64,000 bases of DNA from Akkermansiaceae bacterium (GCA_024233115.1 JACKQB010000002.1:310001-374000); one strand, 5' to 3'. Positions 34,551 through 43,313 are shown, counted from the stretch's first letter. Translations and numbers: made by a program. The notes: generated by a model not told the origin, from the sequence alone.

Positions 34551-35402
34551 ATGAATATCGTCACCCACCCTGCTGATCTACCGAAAAGCCTGCAGCTATC
34601 CGCCATCTCCCGCCCCCGGGTTCTGGTTCCGACCATGGGAGCGCTCCACGAGGGCCATTTGAAGCTCGTTCACCGGGCACGCGAACTCGCAGGCCCGGAG
34701 GGCTTCGTAGTCCTGACTCTTTTTGTCAACCCCACCCAGTTTGACAAGGTGGAGGATCTGGAAAAATACCCACGCACGCTGGAAAAAGACCTGGAGCTCT
34801 GTCGGCTGCACGGTGTGGACCTCGTTTTTTCCCCGGAGCCCGATTCCATGTATCATGCGGATCACTCAGTCAGCGTGATGGAAGCCTCCCTTACCAGACA
34901 GCTCTGTGGCGCAACCCGCCCAGGCCACTTCGACGGAGTCTGTACGGTGGTGCTCAAGCTGTTCAATCTCATCCAGCCGGACGCGGCTGTTTTTGGCAAA
35001 AAAGACTACCAGCAACTCGCCGTCATCCGGCGTATGGTCAGGGACCTCAATGTGCCTGTACATATCGAGGGGGTCGATACGGTGCGAGAGGCCAGCGGAC
35101 TGGCACTTTCCTCAAGAAACACCCGACTAACAGCAAGCCAACACGCCGACGCCCCCCGCATCCGGCGCGCTCTCCTGTCTGCGCAGCAAGCTTATCTCGA
35201 CGGGGCGCGCTCGGCTGAAGTGCTGTTAGGGATTGCCCGACAGGAAATCGAGTCGTCGCCCAAACGAGCCAGAATCGATTACCTGGAGCTGCTTGATGCC
35301 GGGACCCTGCAAGAGATCGACTCCGTAGACTCCCCTGCGGTGATGGCGACGGCTGTGTTTTACGGATCCGTCCGACTCATCGACAATATCGAGCTGGGTT
35401 AG
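34551..35402 (+). CDS. panC: Pantothenate synthetase
   Basis: Joins pantoate and beta-alanine with ATP to make pantothenate for CoA. The 283 residues match the family. Motifs are VPTMGALHEGHLKLVHRA (HIGH-type), LFVNPTQF, GHFDGVCTVVLKLFN, VFGKKDYQQLAVIRRMV, and LALSSRNTRLT (KMSKS-equivalent). The ATG at 34551 is preferred over an in-frame start at 34536. panB and panD are not in the window. It is convergent with a PEP-CTERM gene, with a bidirectional terminator between them. Confidence 0.96.
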   Translation: MNIVTHPADLPKSLQLSAISRPRVLVPTMGALHEGHLKLVHRARELAGPEGFVVLTLFVNPTQFDKVEDLEKYPRTLEKDLELCRLHGVDLVFSPEPDSMYHADHSVSVMEASLTRQLCGATRPGHFDGVCTVVLKLFNLIQPDAAVFGKKDYQQLAVIRRMVRDLNVPVHIEGVDTVREASGLALSSRNTRLTASQHADAPRIRRALLSAQQAYLDGARSAEVLLGIARQEIESSPKRARIDYLELLDAGTLQEIDSVDSPAVMATAVFYGSVRLIDNIELG

Positions 35403-35423
35403 TCTGGAGAAAAAATCTGGCGA

Positions 35424-35464
35424 AAAATATGCCCTGCCGCCAGTGTTGACGACAGGGCATTTTC
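35424..35464. terminator. Bidirectional intrinsic terminator between panC and PEP-CTERM gene
   Basis: 8-bp stem ATGCCCTG/CAGGGCAT (35429-35436 with 35453-35460). T-runs are present on both strands: TTTT after the stem on +, and ATTTTT on -. Confidence 0.88.
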
Positions 35465-35490
35465 GTTAGAAATACAAACCTTTAACGCCG

Positions 35491-36249
35491 TTAGAAGCGC
35501 TTGCGGCGAAGCAACCATGCCGAGGCTCCCAGTCCGAGCAATGCCAACGAGCTGGGCTCGGGCACAGTGTGGAACACCAGGTTGTCGATGGCACCACTTT
35601 CAATGTTGAAATCGATGGATTGGATGTTTTTCAAACCCAACTGGGAGGCTGAAATATTCGAGATGTGGTTTCCATAGTGGTTGGCAAAATCGACGTTGGT
35701 GCCATTGGCAATCAGGTCGGACGGCTTCCAGGTTACCGAAAGTCCATTCATGTCCTTGAAGACCACCGTTACATCAGATTTCGATGTCTCGGGCGTGTCG
35801 TAGAGGCTGAAGCCCACGGCGCTGACCTGGCTATTCCCGAAGATGACACCGATCCTGCCTCCGGCTGCCTCATCATCGGGGCTGTCGATCAGGCCATTGT
35901 TGTTCCGGTCAACCAGGTTTTCAGCGATGATCAGCGCATTGCCGAGGTTTCTGACCCCCTTCAAATTGCCGCCGAGGAACGGGTTTTCCAAGTCCGGGTC
36001 GGCCGTGCCGCTTTGGTTGGTATCAAAGATGATCAATTGGTCGTGACGGCCCTTTGAGTCGACTGTGAACGTGACACCTCCACCAAGACCGGAATATTCG
36101 CTGCCACTGAAAAGGCTTCCGTGCTGGAGGTTTTGTGATGCTTCGTCAAATGTGATGACGTGCGTGCTTTGCGCAACTGCCGGTCCGGCTACAGCCGTCA
36201 GCAGGGCAAGTGCGCTGATATATCTCGATAATACGTGTGTTGTTTTCAT
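35491..36249 (-). CDS. PEP-CTERM-anchored exported protein
   Basis: The 252 residues have a signal peptide (MKTTHVLSRYISALALLTAVAGPAVA) and a beta-rich body of unknown function with SKGRHDQLIIFDTNQSG and acidic, calcium-site-like DRNNNGLIDSPDD. The C-terminal PEP-CTERM signal is VPEPSSLALLGLGASAWLLRRKRF: the motif, a membrane segment and a basic end. Such signals are processed by exosortase and the proteins end up on the surface or in extracellular matrix. No exosortase gene is in the window. The start at 36249 is set by the signal peptide. A second PEP-CTERM gene lies at 38690. Confidence 0.9.
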   Translation of the reverse strand: MKTTHVLSRYISALALLTAVAGPAVAQSTHVITFDEASQNLQHGSLFSGSEYSGLGGGVTFTVDSKGRHDQLIIFDTNQSGTADPDLENPFLGGNLKGVRNLGNALIIAENLVDRNNNGLIDSPDDEAAGGRIGVIFGNSQVSAVGFSLYDTPETSKSDVTVVFKDMNGLSVTWKPSDLIANGTNVDFANHYGNHISNISASQLGLKNIQSIDFNIESGAIDNLVFHTVPEPSSLALLGLGASAWLLRRKRF

Positions 36250-36626
36250 GTTGGGGAGGGTGGGTTTGTGCGACCTGCGTGAGGCGCAATTCAAATTTTC
36301 TCCCCTGATTCCTCGGTTTGCCGACTATTTTATTAAACGGATTTCATGGTATTCATTGGTTCTAATTACTCATGGTTTGGTGATTTCCAATGGTCTTCAA
36401 ATTATCAAAATATATAAACTAATAGTGTGATCATGGCACTTCACCCTCGATTGGATGGCGTTGAAACGAAGACTCATCCGGTCAGCAACCTAAAAAAATC
36501 AAGCTACCTTGATAATTTACGACAAGCATTTTGCCTTCACCCAGACATGCCAAATTCGCCTCAAAAAAATCGATGAATCCACCTCCATGCGTTTAACACA
36601 TGTTAAACAACTAACAGATAACGCAA
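36250..36626. other. 377-base AT-rich intergenic region
   Basis: Holds the upstream region of the PEP-CTERM gene. It contains loosely iterated CATGGTATTC / ACTCATGGTTTGG / CCAATGGTC words at about 36345-36395. No convincing promoter hexamers, ORF or RNA seen. menD ends at 36627 on its right side. Confidence 0.5.
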
Positions 36627-38228
36627 TCAGAGCCGTGACAACTGATCCCAGAACATTTCAGTCTGGCGGGCATCGGGCAGCACTTCTACCAGAGTGGTTT
36701 TCTCGCCCGGTTCAAAATCGAAACCTTCCAAACCATCGACCCGGACATAATCCATTCCCCACATCGCGGCCCAATGTTCGAAGTTGTGGCGGTGCTGATT
36801 GGTGACCAGACCAGCAGCATCGCCGCCTAGGAGCTGCACCGCAGGTAATCGGTCAAAAATCCTGCCTCCCCCATTGTTCATGACCACCAGCATCCTGCCA
36901 CGGCACTCCACCTGATCGAGTAATGCAGGAGCCGCGAAGTCATACATAGCTGTTAGGTCGCCTATGACTGCCCAGGCGTCCTCGTGGTCGGCCGTGGCAC
37001 CGAGCCATGTGGCAATCTGGCCATCGATACCATTGGCGCCACGATTTGCCCTCACCAATTCATAGGGCACCTCCCTCTGGGCAAAATCATTCCACTCACG
37101 GATCGGCAGGCTATTCCCGAGATAGAGACTACTCCCCATGGTCGCCATCACCGACAGTGTTCTCACCATCCCCGGTTCACTTTCGGGCAGGGATTCTAAC
37201 AACTCCGCGATTCGACCGCGCTTTCGTTTCGACAGTTTGAGATAGTCCATGGCGTCCCCGATGTTGACCACTTCACCAAAAGCGCGCATGCAGCGGGATA
37301 TTTCCCCGGTGATCACAGTGCTCTTACGGGCCAGGCCGGCATAACCGGTCCGACTGATCGAGACGACATTGACCATGGATAGATTTTCAAGATCCCTCCA
37401 GAACCGGCCCACCGGCACCTCGCCGATGCGGAGAATGTGGGCGGGCGGGTTCTCTTTGAGAATCCGGTCTCCATCAACCAGGGCAAGATTACCCAAGGTC
37501 TCACGCAGACCACTGGTGCTATCGACCAAGACAGGCGCGCCCAGATCGCGTAGGAAATGCCAGACTTCCTGGCGGTCCTCGGGTTCGAGACCTCCGAGCA
37601 TGACCACCAATCCGCGCCAAGCCTCCTTGATGCAGTCCAACGCGGGCAGCAAATCAATATTGCCGCGTACCTCGTTGCTCTCACCGAGCCGGATTTTTGA
37701 CAACCTTTCGGAGCCATCACGGATGCCCAGTTCATTTTCCTCAAGGCAGAGATTGATATGCCATGGAGCCATACCACTCCATCCGCCCAATACCGTCAAA
37801 TCGTCTTGCCATTCCAGGTCCTCGGCCCCTTCGACGTAGCCAGCAAACAGCCCCGCCTGATCGATCGCCTGGGGAGCGCCGCTGCCACGGAACCTGACGG
37901 GACGGTCGGCGGAGATCACCACGAGGGGGCGCCTTTGGTAATGAGCCTCGATCACGGCAGGCAACAACTCCGCCACGGCTGTGCCGGATGTCGTGACCAC
38001 CGCGCACGGGCCACCACTTTGCATACTGCGGCCAAGGGCAAAAAAACCAGCGGCCCTTTCCTCGAAATGTGAAAACACACGGATCTCCCCAGCTTCGCCA
38101 CTTTGTGCATAGTCGGCGAGAGCGACAACAAGTCCGAGATTTCTCGCCCCTGCACAAACCACAAACTCCTGGATACCTGCTGCAATGCAGGCACCCACGA
38201 TATCACTGACCCATCCTTTGCTAGACAC
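36627..38228 (-). CDS. menD: 2-succinyl-5-enolpyruvyl-6-hydroxy-3-cyclohexene-1-carboxylate synthase
   Basis: Thiamine-diphosphate enzyme of menaquinone synthesis that joins 2-oxoglutarate to isochorismate. The 533 residues show the N-terminal pyrimidine-binding part (VCAGARNLGLVVALADYA, FFALGRS, VTTSGTAVAELLPAVIEAHYQR, SADRP), a middle domain, and the C-terminal diphosphate-binding part GDLTAMYDFAAPALL...VVMNNGGGRIFDRLP. The start codon is GTG, with no better in-frame ATG. The length is slightly short for MenD but all domains are present. Other men genes are not in the window. Confidence 0.92.
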   Translation of the reverse strand: MSSKGWVSDIVGACIAAGIQEFVVCAGARNLGLVVALADYAQSGEAGEIRVFSHFEERAAGFFALGRSMQSGGPCAVVTTSGTAVAELLPAVIEAHYQRRPLVVISADRPVRFRGSGAPQAIDQAGLFAGYVEGAEDLEWQDDLTVLGGWSGMAPWHINLCLEENELGIRDGSERLSKIRLGESNEVRGNIDLLPALDCIKEAWRGLVVMLGGLEPEDRQEVWHFLRDLGAPVLVDSTSGLRETLGNLALVDGDRILKENPPAHILRIGEVPVGRFWRDLENLSMVNVVSISRTGYAGLARKSTVITGEISRCMRAFGEVVNIGDAMDYLKLSKRKRGRIAELLESLPESEPGMVRTLSVMATMGSSLYLGNSLPIREWNDFAQREVPYELVRANRGANGIDGQIATWLGATADHEDAWAVIGDLTAMYDFAAPALLDQVECRGRMLVVMNNGGGRIFDRLPAVQLLGGDAAGLVTNQHRHNFEHWAAMWGMDYVRVDGLEGFDFEPGEKTTLVEVLPDARQTEMFWDQLSRL

Positions 38229-38326
38229 GGGCGAGAGAGTGCAGAGTCAACAGCTAAGAAGCAAGATGAGAAAACAGGAATAATGATTAGGTAAGTATGT
38301 CTGAACACCCACCTACTCACGTAAAC

Positions 38327-38363
38327 AAAAAAAGGCCCCGGGAGCTTGGAGGCACCCCGGGGC
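38327..38363 (-). terminator. Strong intrinsic terminator, minus strand, ahead of menD
   Basis: 8-bp stem GCCCCGGG/CCCGGGGC (38335-38342 with 38356-38363) followed on the minus strand by TTTTTTT. It would end transcripts coming from the PEP-CTERM gene at 38690 before menD. Confidence 0.9.
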
Positions 38364-38440
38364 ATTCATTTCAGATCCTTACACGCTGATGTTTGGATAT
38401 TTCTGACAACTTGCAACTGTTGTGTTCACTTAGTGTGATA

Positions 38441-38463
38441 GAACACCGAATCATACGGTGTTC
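38441..38463. repeat. 8-bp hairpin in the gap between menD and the thioester PEP-CTERM gene
   Basis: GAACACCG/CGGTGTTC (38441-38448 with 38456-38463), 7-base loop, no T-run on either side. It could be an operator or mRNA structure. The rest of the 38229-38689 gap shows no ORF I would support. Confidence 0.55.
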
Positions 38464-38689
38464 AGGGTAATAGACCCCTCACAACAGTATCCGTTCAAAG
38501 AATATTAAGATTTATTGTCTTTTTGTTTTCAGAGATAGTCGCAGCTCTCCGAAAGCCGCCTTTTTCCTGGCAATTTCAAGCATTTCGAAAGGTTTCACGT
38601 TCAGTGGAATTTTTATCATCCGGTACCTCATCCGCATCCGTTTGGTTTGCGGTATCGTGATTCGGCCCCTGCCAAATTGGCCATGCGTT

Positions 38690-39541
38690 TTAGCGACGGC
38701 GACGCAGCAGCACCAGTGAGCCCATCGCCATGAGCAGTGACGTGGATGGCTCGGGAACAGGCGTATTACCCAATCCCTCAATATTCAGAGACATCACAGA
38801 CTGGTTGTTCATCAAGTCATTGGGATCCAACCAAAAGATCACCTCATTATCGGGCTTATGATTCGCCCCGCCCCAGTTGTCATTCTTGGCGGCGGCAAAC
38901 CAGGTGTTGGCCAGGGCAATCATATCGTTTGCACGCTGGTTGTAGGTCGAATTGCCAGTATTGTTGCGCAAGTAGTAGTTTCCCTGTCCGAGTGAGAGAT
39001 TGAGATTGGTATCTGTCAATACCTCCCATATCGCCGCTTGCATCGTAGCGGAGCCGAGATTGCCGCCGGTGAGCATTTGATCGAAATTCTGCTCCAGAAG
39101 GTAGGCAGCCCGCTTGAGACCACCCGGCGTATAACCTACAATCCCTTCGTCTGTAAAGCGTTGCTCGGCGGCTGCCAGTGTGTAGGGGCGATAGGACTGG
39201 ATAGAAGTGGTTTCAGGTCCAAGAAAAGTAGTTTCGGAATCAATGCAAAAGGCATGCAAGCCCAGCTTGTTGGCGTAGGTGTCGCCTGAATCACCACGGA
39301 ATGCCCCCCTGGGCGTCCCGGATATCGACGAATAACTGGATTGATCAGCAAAAATCAAACCGACTTCGCCCACGTAGTCCTGGTAGTTGGAGGTGCCGTA
39401 GTGGTCTGCAACCGTCCAACCGTCCAGAGCGGCATCGGCAGATGATTCGGTGCCATTGACGGAATGGAAGTCATACACAGCCTGGCCATATAGCGGAACC
39501 GTGGCTAAAACAGAGATGATGATAAGAATTGCAGTTTTCAT
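38690..39541 (-). CDS. PEP-CTERM surface protein with a thioester-domain-like signature
   Basis: The 283 residues have a signal peptide (MKTAILIIISVLATVPLYGQ) and a C-terminal sorting signal PVPEPSTSLLMAMGSLVLLRRRR. The body contains HAFCIDSETT with Cys99 and, about 70 residues on, TMQAAIWEVLTD with Gln168. Cys followed by a QxA(I/V)W motif is the hallmark of thioester domains, where Cys and Gln form an internal bond that can link covalently to host or matrix amines; the YTLAAAEQRF segment between them also fits. The domain call is from motif only. It would act at the cell surface. A sigma70-like promoter candidate lies upstream at 39623-39651. Confidence 0.75.
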   Translation of the reverse strand: MKTAILIIISVLATVPLYGQAVYDFHSVNGTESSADAALDGWTVADHYGTSNYQDYVGEVGLIFADQSSYSSISGTPRGAFRGDSGDTYANKLGLHAFCIDSETTFLGPETTSIQSYRPYTLAAAEQRFTDEGIVGYTPGGLKRAAYLLEQNFDQMLTGGNLGSATMQAAIWEVLTDTNLNLSLGQGNYYLRNNTGNSTYNQRANDMIALANTWFAAAKNDNWGGANHKPDNEVIFWLDPNDLMNNQSVMSLNIEGLGNTPVPEPSTSLLMAMGSLVLLRRRR

Positions 39542-39622
39542 GGGATTCTGTAAGGGGTTGTGTTTCGGGGTAATTGGGAAGCCTTTGTATTTAATTATTT
39601 AAATATTTCGGCGAACGGTGGA

Positions 39623-39651
39623 TGAATACACAAAAAATCATATACAGTCAA
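39623..39651 (-). promoter_or_regulatory. Candidate sigma70-type promoter for the thioester PEP-CTERM gene
   Basis: On the minus strand TTGACT (39646-39651), a 17-base spacer and TATTCA (39623-39628), inside a very AT-rich stretch about 80 bases before the start at 39541. The -10 match is weak. Confidence 0.35.
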
Positions 39652-39814
39652 CATTTTTTTAAATTAAATGTATTTAAGCATTAATCTTTTAATATATATT
39701 CGACATTCATGACAATTCCCACAACTTGGCACAAAGTTGCCAAATCGCCTGAAAACAACAAAAGTCATTCATCACCAGCGGTGTTACAAGGTCACCACTA
39801 AATGCATCACAGCG
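39652..39814. other. AT-rich non-coding stretch
   Basis: The gap 39542-39903 is strongly AT-rich between 39560 and 39710, with long A/T runs, then normal composition. Besides the promoter candidate and the terminator at 39815-39841, I see no ORF or RNA in it. Confidence 0.5.
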
Positions 39815-39841
39815 AAAAACCGGCGGAAAGGAACCCGCCGG
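39815..39841 (-). terminator. Intrinsic terminator after the EEP-family gene
   Basis: 7-bp stem CCGGCGG/CCGCCGG (39820-39826 with 39835-39841), followed on the minus strand by TTTTT. It lies 63 bases past the stop of the gene at 39904. Confidence 0.88.
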
Positions 39842-39903
39842 AACATAAAGGTGATTTTTTGTAATTTCCTGAACCCCAGATACAACACCCTGCCAAACAG
39901 GCA

Positions 39904-40644
39904 TTAGGGCAGGGAAATTCTGCCGAATAGCGGCCGGTGATCGGACGCTGCGGCTTCGGGCAAGACCCGGCAACTCGCCTTGGACGCGTCGAGGCCAAGT
40001 GTGAGTATGTAATCGATCTCATCGCGCGGTTTGTTTGCCGGACAGGTCAAGCGCTCCTCTTTCTTGGGCACAATGCTCCAGGTCCGGGCGAGGTATTGCA
40101 TCGTCTGGGACTCTGGCCGGGCGTTGAAATCACCGAGCAACAGCACGGGATGCTTGCGTTTTGCAAGATGGGTTTCCAGTGACTTTGCCTGTAAAAGGCG
40201 GACCGCCTCCGTGGTCCAGTCAAAATGCACACTGCAAAACGATAGCCTCTTCCGGCCGACCATCACCTGCACCTCAAGCGCGATGCGGGGCTCCCCTTTT
40301 CCCGGGAGGCGATGGACCACCACATCGTCGATGGGATGTTTCGACAGCACGGCATTGCCATACGCGCCTCCGTGGAGGTCGATGCATTTGCGGAAAATGT
40401 GTTTCATGCCCAACAGCCTGGCGAGTGCCTCCGCCTGGTCCACCTTGCCACTGCGTGGGACCGATTGATCGACCTCCTGCAGTGCCACCAGGTCAGGCTT
40501 CTCTTTTTTGATGATCCCGGCGATGCGTTGAAGGTCCAGTTTCCCATCCATACCCACACCATGGTGGATATTGTAGGACATGACACGCAGCTCGCCGGCG
40601 GTGGCAAGGCCGGTTAGAAAAAGAAGATACAGCAGGGCTCTCAT
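39904..40644 (-). CDS. Exported endonuclease/exonuclease/phosphatase (EEP) family protein
   Basis: The 246 residues start with a signal peptide (MRALLYLLFLTGLATA). All EEP landmarks follow: LRVMSYNIHHGVG with the catalytic Asn, LVALQEVDQ with the metal Glu, CSVHFDW, LLGDFNARPES with Asp and Asn, and ASDHRPLFGRI with Asp-His. The family cleaves phosphodiester bonds in nucleic acids, lipids such as sphingomyelin, or inositol phosphates. The substrate cannot be told here, and export suggests a periplasmic or extracellular role. It is divergent from ftsY with about 80 bases between starts. Confidence 0.88.
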   Translation of the reverse strand: MRALLYLLFLTGLATAGELRVMSYNIHHGVGMDGKLDLQRIAGIIKKEKPDLVALQEVDQSVPRSGKVDQAEALARLLGMKHIFRKCIDLHGGAYGNAVLSKHPIDDVVVHRLPGKGEPRIALEVQVMVGRKRLSFCSVHFDWTTEAVRLLQAKSLETHLAKRKHPVLLLGDFNARPESQTMQYLARTWSIVPKKEERLTCPANKPRDEIDYILTLGLDASKASCRVLPEAAASDHRPLFGRISLP

Positions 40645-40725
40645 GGCCCTATGCTACGGGACCAGCCGCAAATGTCTTGCGAATTATCTCTTCCCCCGTT
40701 AAATCCAGCGCGCACTACCAAGATT

Positions 40726-41577
40726 ATGGCAGGATTTTTCAAAAAGCTTTTCAACAAGGTCGCCAATCGCGCGGAAATCGATTGGGACGAACTCGAGGCC
40801 GATCTCATCGGTGCCGACCTCGGCGCCCGCACCACGATGGCAATCGTCGACGACCTCCAGGCGCTGGGCCGGAAGATTTCCGCTGAGGATGTGGTCGATG
40901 TTTGCAAACAACATATCGTCGGCATCCTCAAGGAGGACGTGGCGGGGCTGACACCTGGCATCGATGGAAAACCGCAGGTCATTCTGGTGGTCGGCGTCAA
41001 TGGCACGGGAAAAACCACCTCATCGGCGAAACTGGCCCATCTCCTCAAAAGCCAGGGTCACTCGGTGATGTTGGCGGCCGCCGATACCTTCCGTGCCGCC
41101 GCGGTCGAACAACTCGGTGTCTGGGGCGAGCGGCTCGGTATCCCCGTCGTCAAGGGCGCCCCCAACGCCGATCCGGCATCCGTTTGTTACACCGCCCATC
41201 AAAAGGCCCTGACGGACGGCACTGAGTTTTTAATCTGCGACACCGCAGGGCGGATTCACACCCGCCATAATCTGATGGAGGAGCTGGGCAAGATCGAGCG
41301 GACCATTGGCAAACAGGACGGAAATGCCCCGCATTTGAAATTATTGGTCGTGGACGCCACCACTGGCGGCAACGCCCTTGCACAGGCAAAGGAATTCAAC
41401 AAAGCGATCGAACTCGACGGCTTGATCGTCACCAAGATGGACGGCTCGGGCAAAGGTGGGGTTGCCGTTGTCATCCAACAGGAACTCGATATCCCTACAC
41501 GCTTCATTGGACTCGGTGAGGAGCCCGACCAGTTCCAGGTGTTCAACAAACAGGAGTTTGTCGACGGCATATTCTAG
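40726..41577 (+). CDS. ftsY: Signal recognition particle receptor FtsY
   Basis: SRP-receptor GTPase that delivers ribosome-nascent chains to the membrane. The 283 residues are the minimal NG form, lacking the long acidic A domain of E. coli FtsY. The N domain starts at MAGFFKKLFNKVANRAEIDW, then G1 GVNGTGKTTSSAKLA, the DTFRAAAVEQL insertion-box motif, G3 DTAGRIHTR, G4 TKMDGSGKGG, and the C-terminal GLGEEPDQFQVF. The ATG at 40726 gives the standard start. It is convergent with rpiB-glyA across a palindrome. Confidence 0.96.
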   Translation: MAGFFKKLFNKVANRAEIDWDELEADLIGADLGARTTMAIVDDLQALGRKISAEDVVDVCKQHIVGILKEDVAGLTPGIDGKPQVILVVGVNGTGKTTSSAKLAHLLKSQGHSVMLAAADTFRAAAVEQLGVWGERLGIPVVKGAPNADPASVCYTAHQKALTDGTEFLICDTAGRIHTRHNLMEELGKIERTIGKQDGNAPHLKLLVVDATTGGNALAQAKEFNKAIELDGLIVTKMDGSGKGGVAVVIQQELDIPTRFIGLGEEPDQFQVFNKQEFVDGIF

Positions 41578-41581
41578 TGAG

Positions 41582-41645
41582 GGGAGCGCGGGCGTCCCGG
41601 CCGCATTCTCTATCGAAAAAGAGCGGGCGGGACGCCCACGCTCCC
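41582..41645. repeat. REP/BIME-like palindrome between ftsY and rpiB-glyA
   Basis: Arms 41582-41604 and 41623-41645 are inverted copies matching at 21 of 23 positions (GGGAGCGxGGGCGTCCCGxCCGC). It fills most of the gap between the two convergent stop codons and could terminate both. Confidence 0.88.
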
Positions 41646-41654
41646 TTCTACGCA

Positions 41655-43313
41655 CTACTCAGGTAGCGGGAAGTCCCGGTTGAAGGCGTAGACCTTGTCA
41701 CGGATCTCGGCGAGTTTGGCGTCGTTGTCGTGGTTCGAAAGCGCTTCGTGGATGAAATCGGCCACCTTCTCCACATCGGCCACCTTCATGCCACGGGTGG
41801 TAACCGCCGGTGTGCCGATCCTGATTCCACTGGGCTTGAACGGACCTGCCGTATCGAAGGGGATTGAGTTTTTGTTCACCGTGATACCACACTCGTCGAG
41901 CGCGTGCTGGGCGATCGAGCCATCGATTCCCGCAGGACGCAGGTCCACCAGCATGAGATGGTTGTCGGTTCCTCCGGAGACGATCCGGTAGCCGTGCCCG
42001 GCGAGACGTGCGGCCATGGCCTTGGCATTATCGACCACTTGTTGTGAGTAGGCTTTGAAATTGGTGTTCAGGATCTCGCCAAAGCATGCCGCCTTGGCAG
42101 CAATGACGTGCATCAGCGGACCGCCCTGAATTCCCGGGAAAACGGTGCTGTCGATTTTCTTGGCATGCTCTTCCTTGCACAGAATGATACCACCACGCGG
42201 GCCACGAAGTGACTTATGGGTCGTGGTCGTCACAAAGTCTGCGTGTGGCACCGGGTTAGGGTGGACACCTGCCGCGACAAGGCCGGCGATGTGTGCCATA
42301 TCGACAAAGAGGTAGGCACCCACTTTCCTGGCAATCCTGCCCATACGTTCAAAATCAATCGTGCGGGGGTAAGCGCTGGCACCCGTGGTGATCAGCTTGG
42401 GTTTTACCTCCTCAGCCACTTTTTCGAGGGCGTCGTAATCGATACGCTCGTCCTCTTCACTGACACCGTAGTGAGTGACCTGGTAGAATTTCCCGGAGAA
42501 GTTCGCCTTGTGACCATGGGTCAGATGCCCGCCGTGGGCGAGGTCCATGGTAAGGATTTTGTCGCCCGGCTTGAGTACGGCGAAATAAACGGCGGTGTTC
42601 GCCTGCGAGCCCGAATGCGGCTGCACATTGGCGTGATCGGCTCCGAAGATTTCCTTGGCCCGGTCGATGGCAAGCTGCTCGGCCACGTCCACAAATTCAC
42701 AACCACCATACCAGCGGCGACCGGGGTATCCCTCGGCGTATTTGTTTGTCAGCACACTTCCCTGCGCTTCCATCACGGCACCGCTGGTGAAGTTTTCAGA
42801 AGCAATCAGCTCGATATTCAAGTTCTGGCGATTCTTCTCGGCCTCAATCACGTTGTAAAGCTCGGGGTCGGTGACCGCGAGACGACTTCCCGATGCCTTG
42901 TCGATACGGGCCTGGTGCCGACCTCCTTCAAAGCCGGTCTTGATAAAAGCATCGACCATGGCAAGGGCCACATCTATTTCCAAAAGCCCTGCTCCGAGGC
43001 AAAGCACATTGGCATCATTGTGCTGACGGGTCGTGACCGTCTCGTCCACACTGCGGACGTTGGCGCCCCGGATACCGTGGTACCGGTTCACCGCCATACA
43101 CATGCCGACCCCTGATTTACAGATCAGGATACCGCGGTCATAGCCGTGGTTGACAACCCCGCGGGCTACCTGGTTTGAAAAATCCGGATAATCCACCGAG
43201 GCTTCGCTATTCGTCCCGAAATCCTTAACCGTGTGACCTGCCGACTGCAAGTGAGTTACTATGGCGTGCTTGAGGTCAACCCCTCCGTGATCTGCTCCAA
43301 TGGCGATATTCAT
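41655..43313 (-). CDS. Fusion of ribose-5-phosphate isomerase B and serine hydroxymethyltransferase
   Basis: One uninterrupted 552-residue frame encodes two complete enzymes. Residues 1 to about 138 are RpiB (ribose-5-P to ribulose-5-P): IAIGADHGGVDLK, ILICKSGVGMCMAVN with the catalytic Cys, and RQHNDANVLCLG. After a short linker, residues from about 147 on are SHMT (GlyA; serine to glycine with one carbon to THF): ELIASENFTS, NKYAEGYPGRRWYGG, SGSQANTAVY, VDMAHIAGLVAAG, and TTTTHKSLRGPRGG with the PLP lysine. Both parts are full family length with their key residues, so bifunctionality is expected. It is encoded 52 bases after tkt, which also acts in the pentose phosphate pathway. Confidence 0.93.
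   Translation of the reverse strand: MNIAIGADHGGVDLKHAIVTHLQSAGHTVKDFGTNSEASVDYPDFSNQVARGVVNHGYDRGILICKSGVGMCMAVNRYHGIRGANVRSVDETVTTRQHNDANVLCLGAGLLEIDVALAMVDAFIKTGFEGGRHQARIDKASGSRLAVTDPELYNVIEAEKNRQNLNIELIASENFTSGAVMEAQGSVLTNKYAEGYPGRRWYGGCEFVDVAEQLAIDRAKEIFGADHANVQPHSGSQANTAVYFAVLKPGDKILTMDLAHGGHLTHGHKANFSGKFYQVTHYGVSEEDERIDYDALEKVAEEVKPKLITTGASAYPRTIDFERMGRIARKVGAYLFVDMAHIAGLVAAGVHPNPVPHADFVTTTTHKSLRGPRGGIILCKEEHAKKIDSTVFPGIQGGPLMHVIAAKAACFGEILNTNFKAYSQQVVDNAKAMAARLAGHGYRIVSGGTDNHLMLVDLRPAGIDGSIAQHALDECGITVNKNSIPFDTAGPFKPSGIRIGTPAVTTRGMKVADVEKVADFIHEALSNHDNDAKLAEIRDKVYAFNRDFPLPE

Noticed and set aside
38512..38781. An 89-codon minus-strand frame overlapping the 3' end of the thioester PEP-CTERM gene
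   Set aside because: It overlaps a convincing coding end in another frame and has no domain.
41655..43313. rpiB and glyA as two overlapping genes joined by error
   Set aside because: The frame is continuous through a sensible linker with no stop, start or ribosome-binding signal at the junction.
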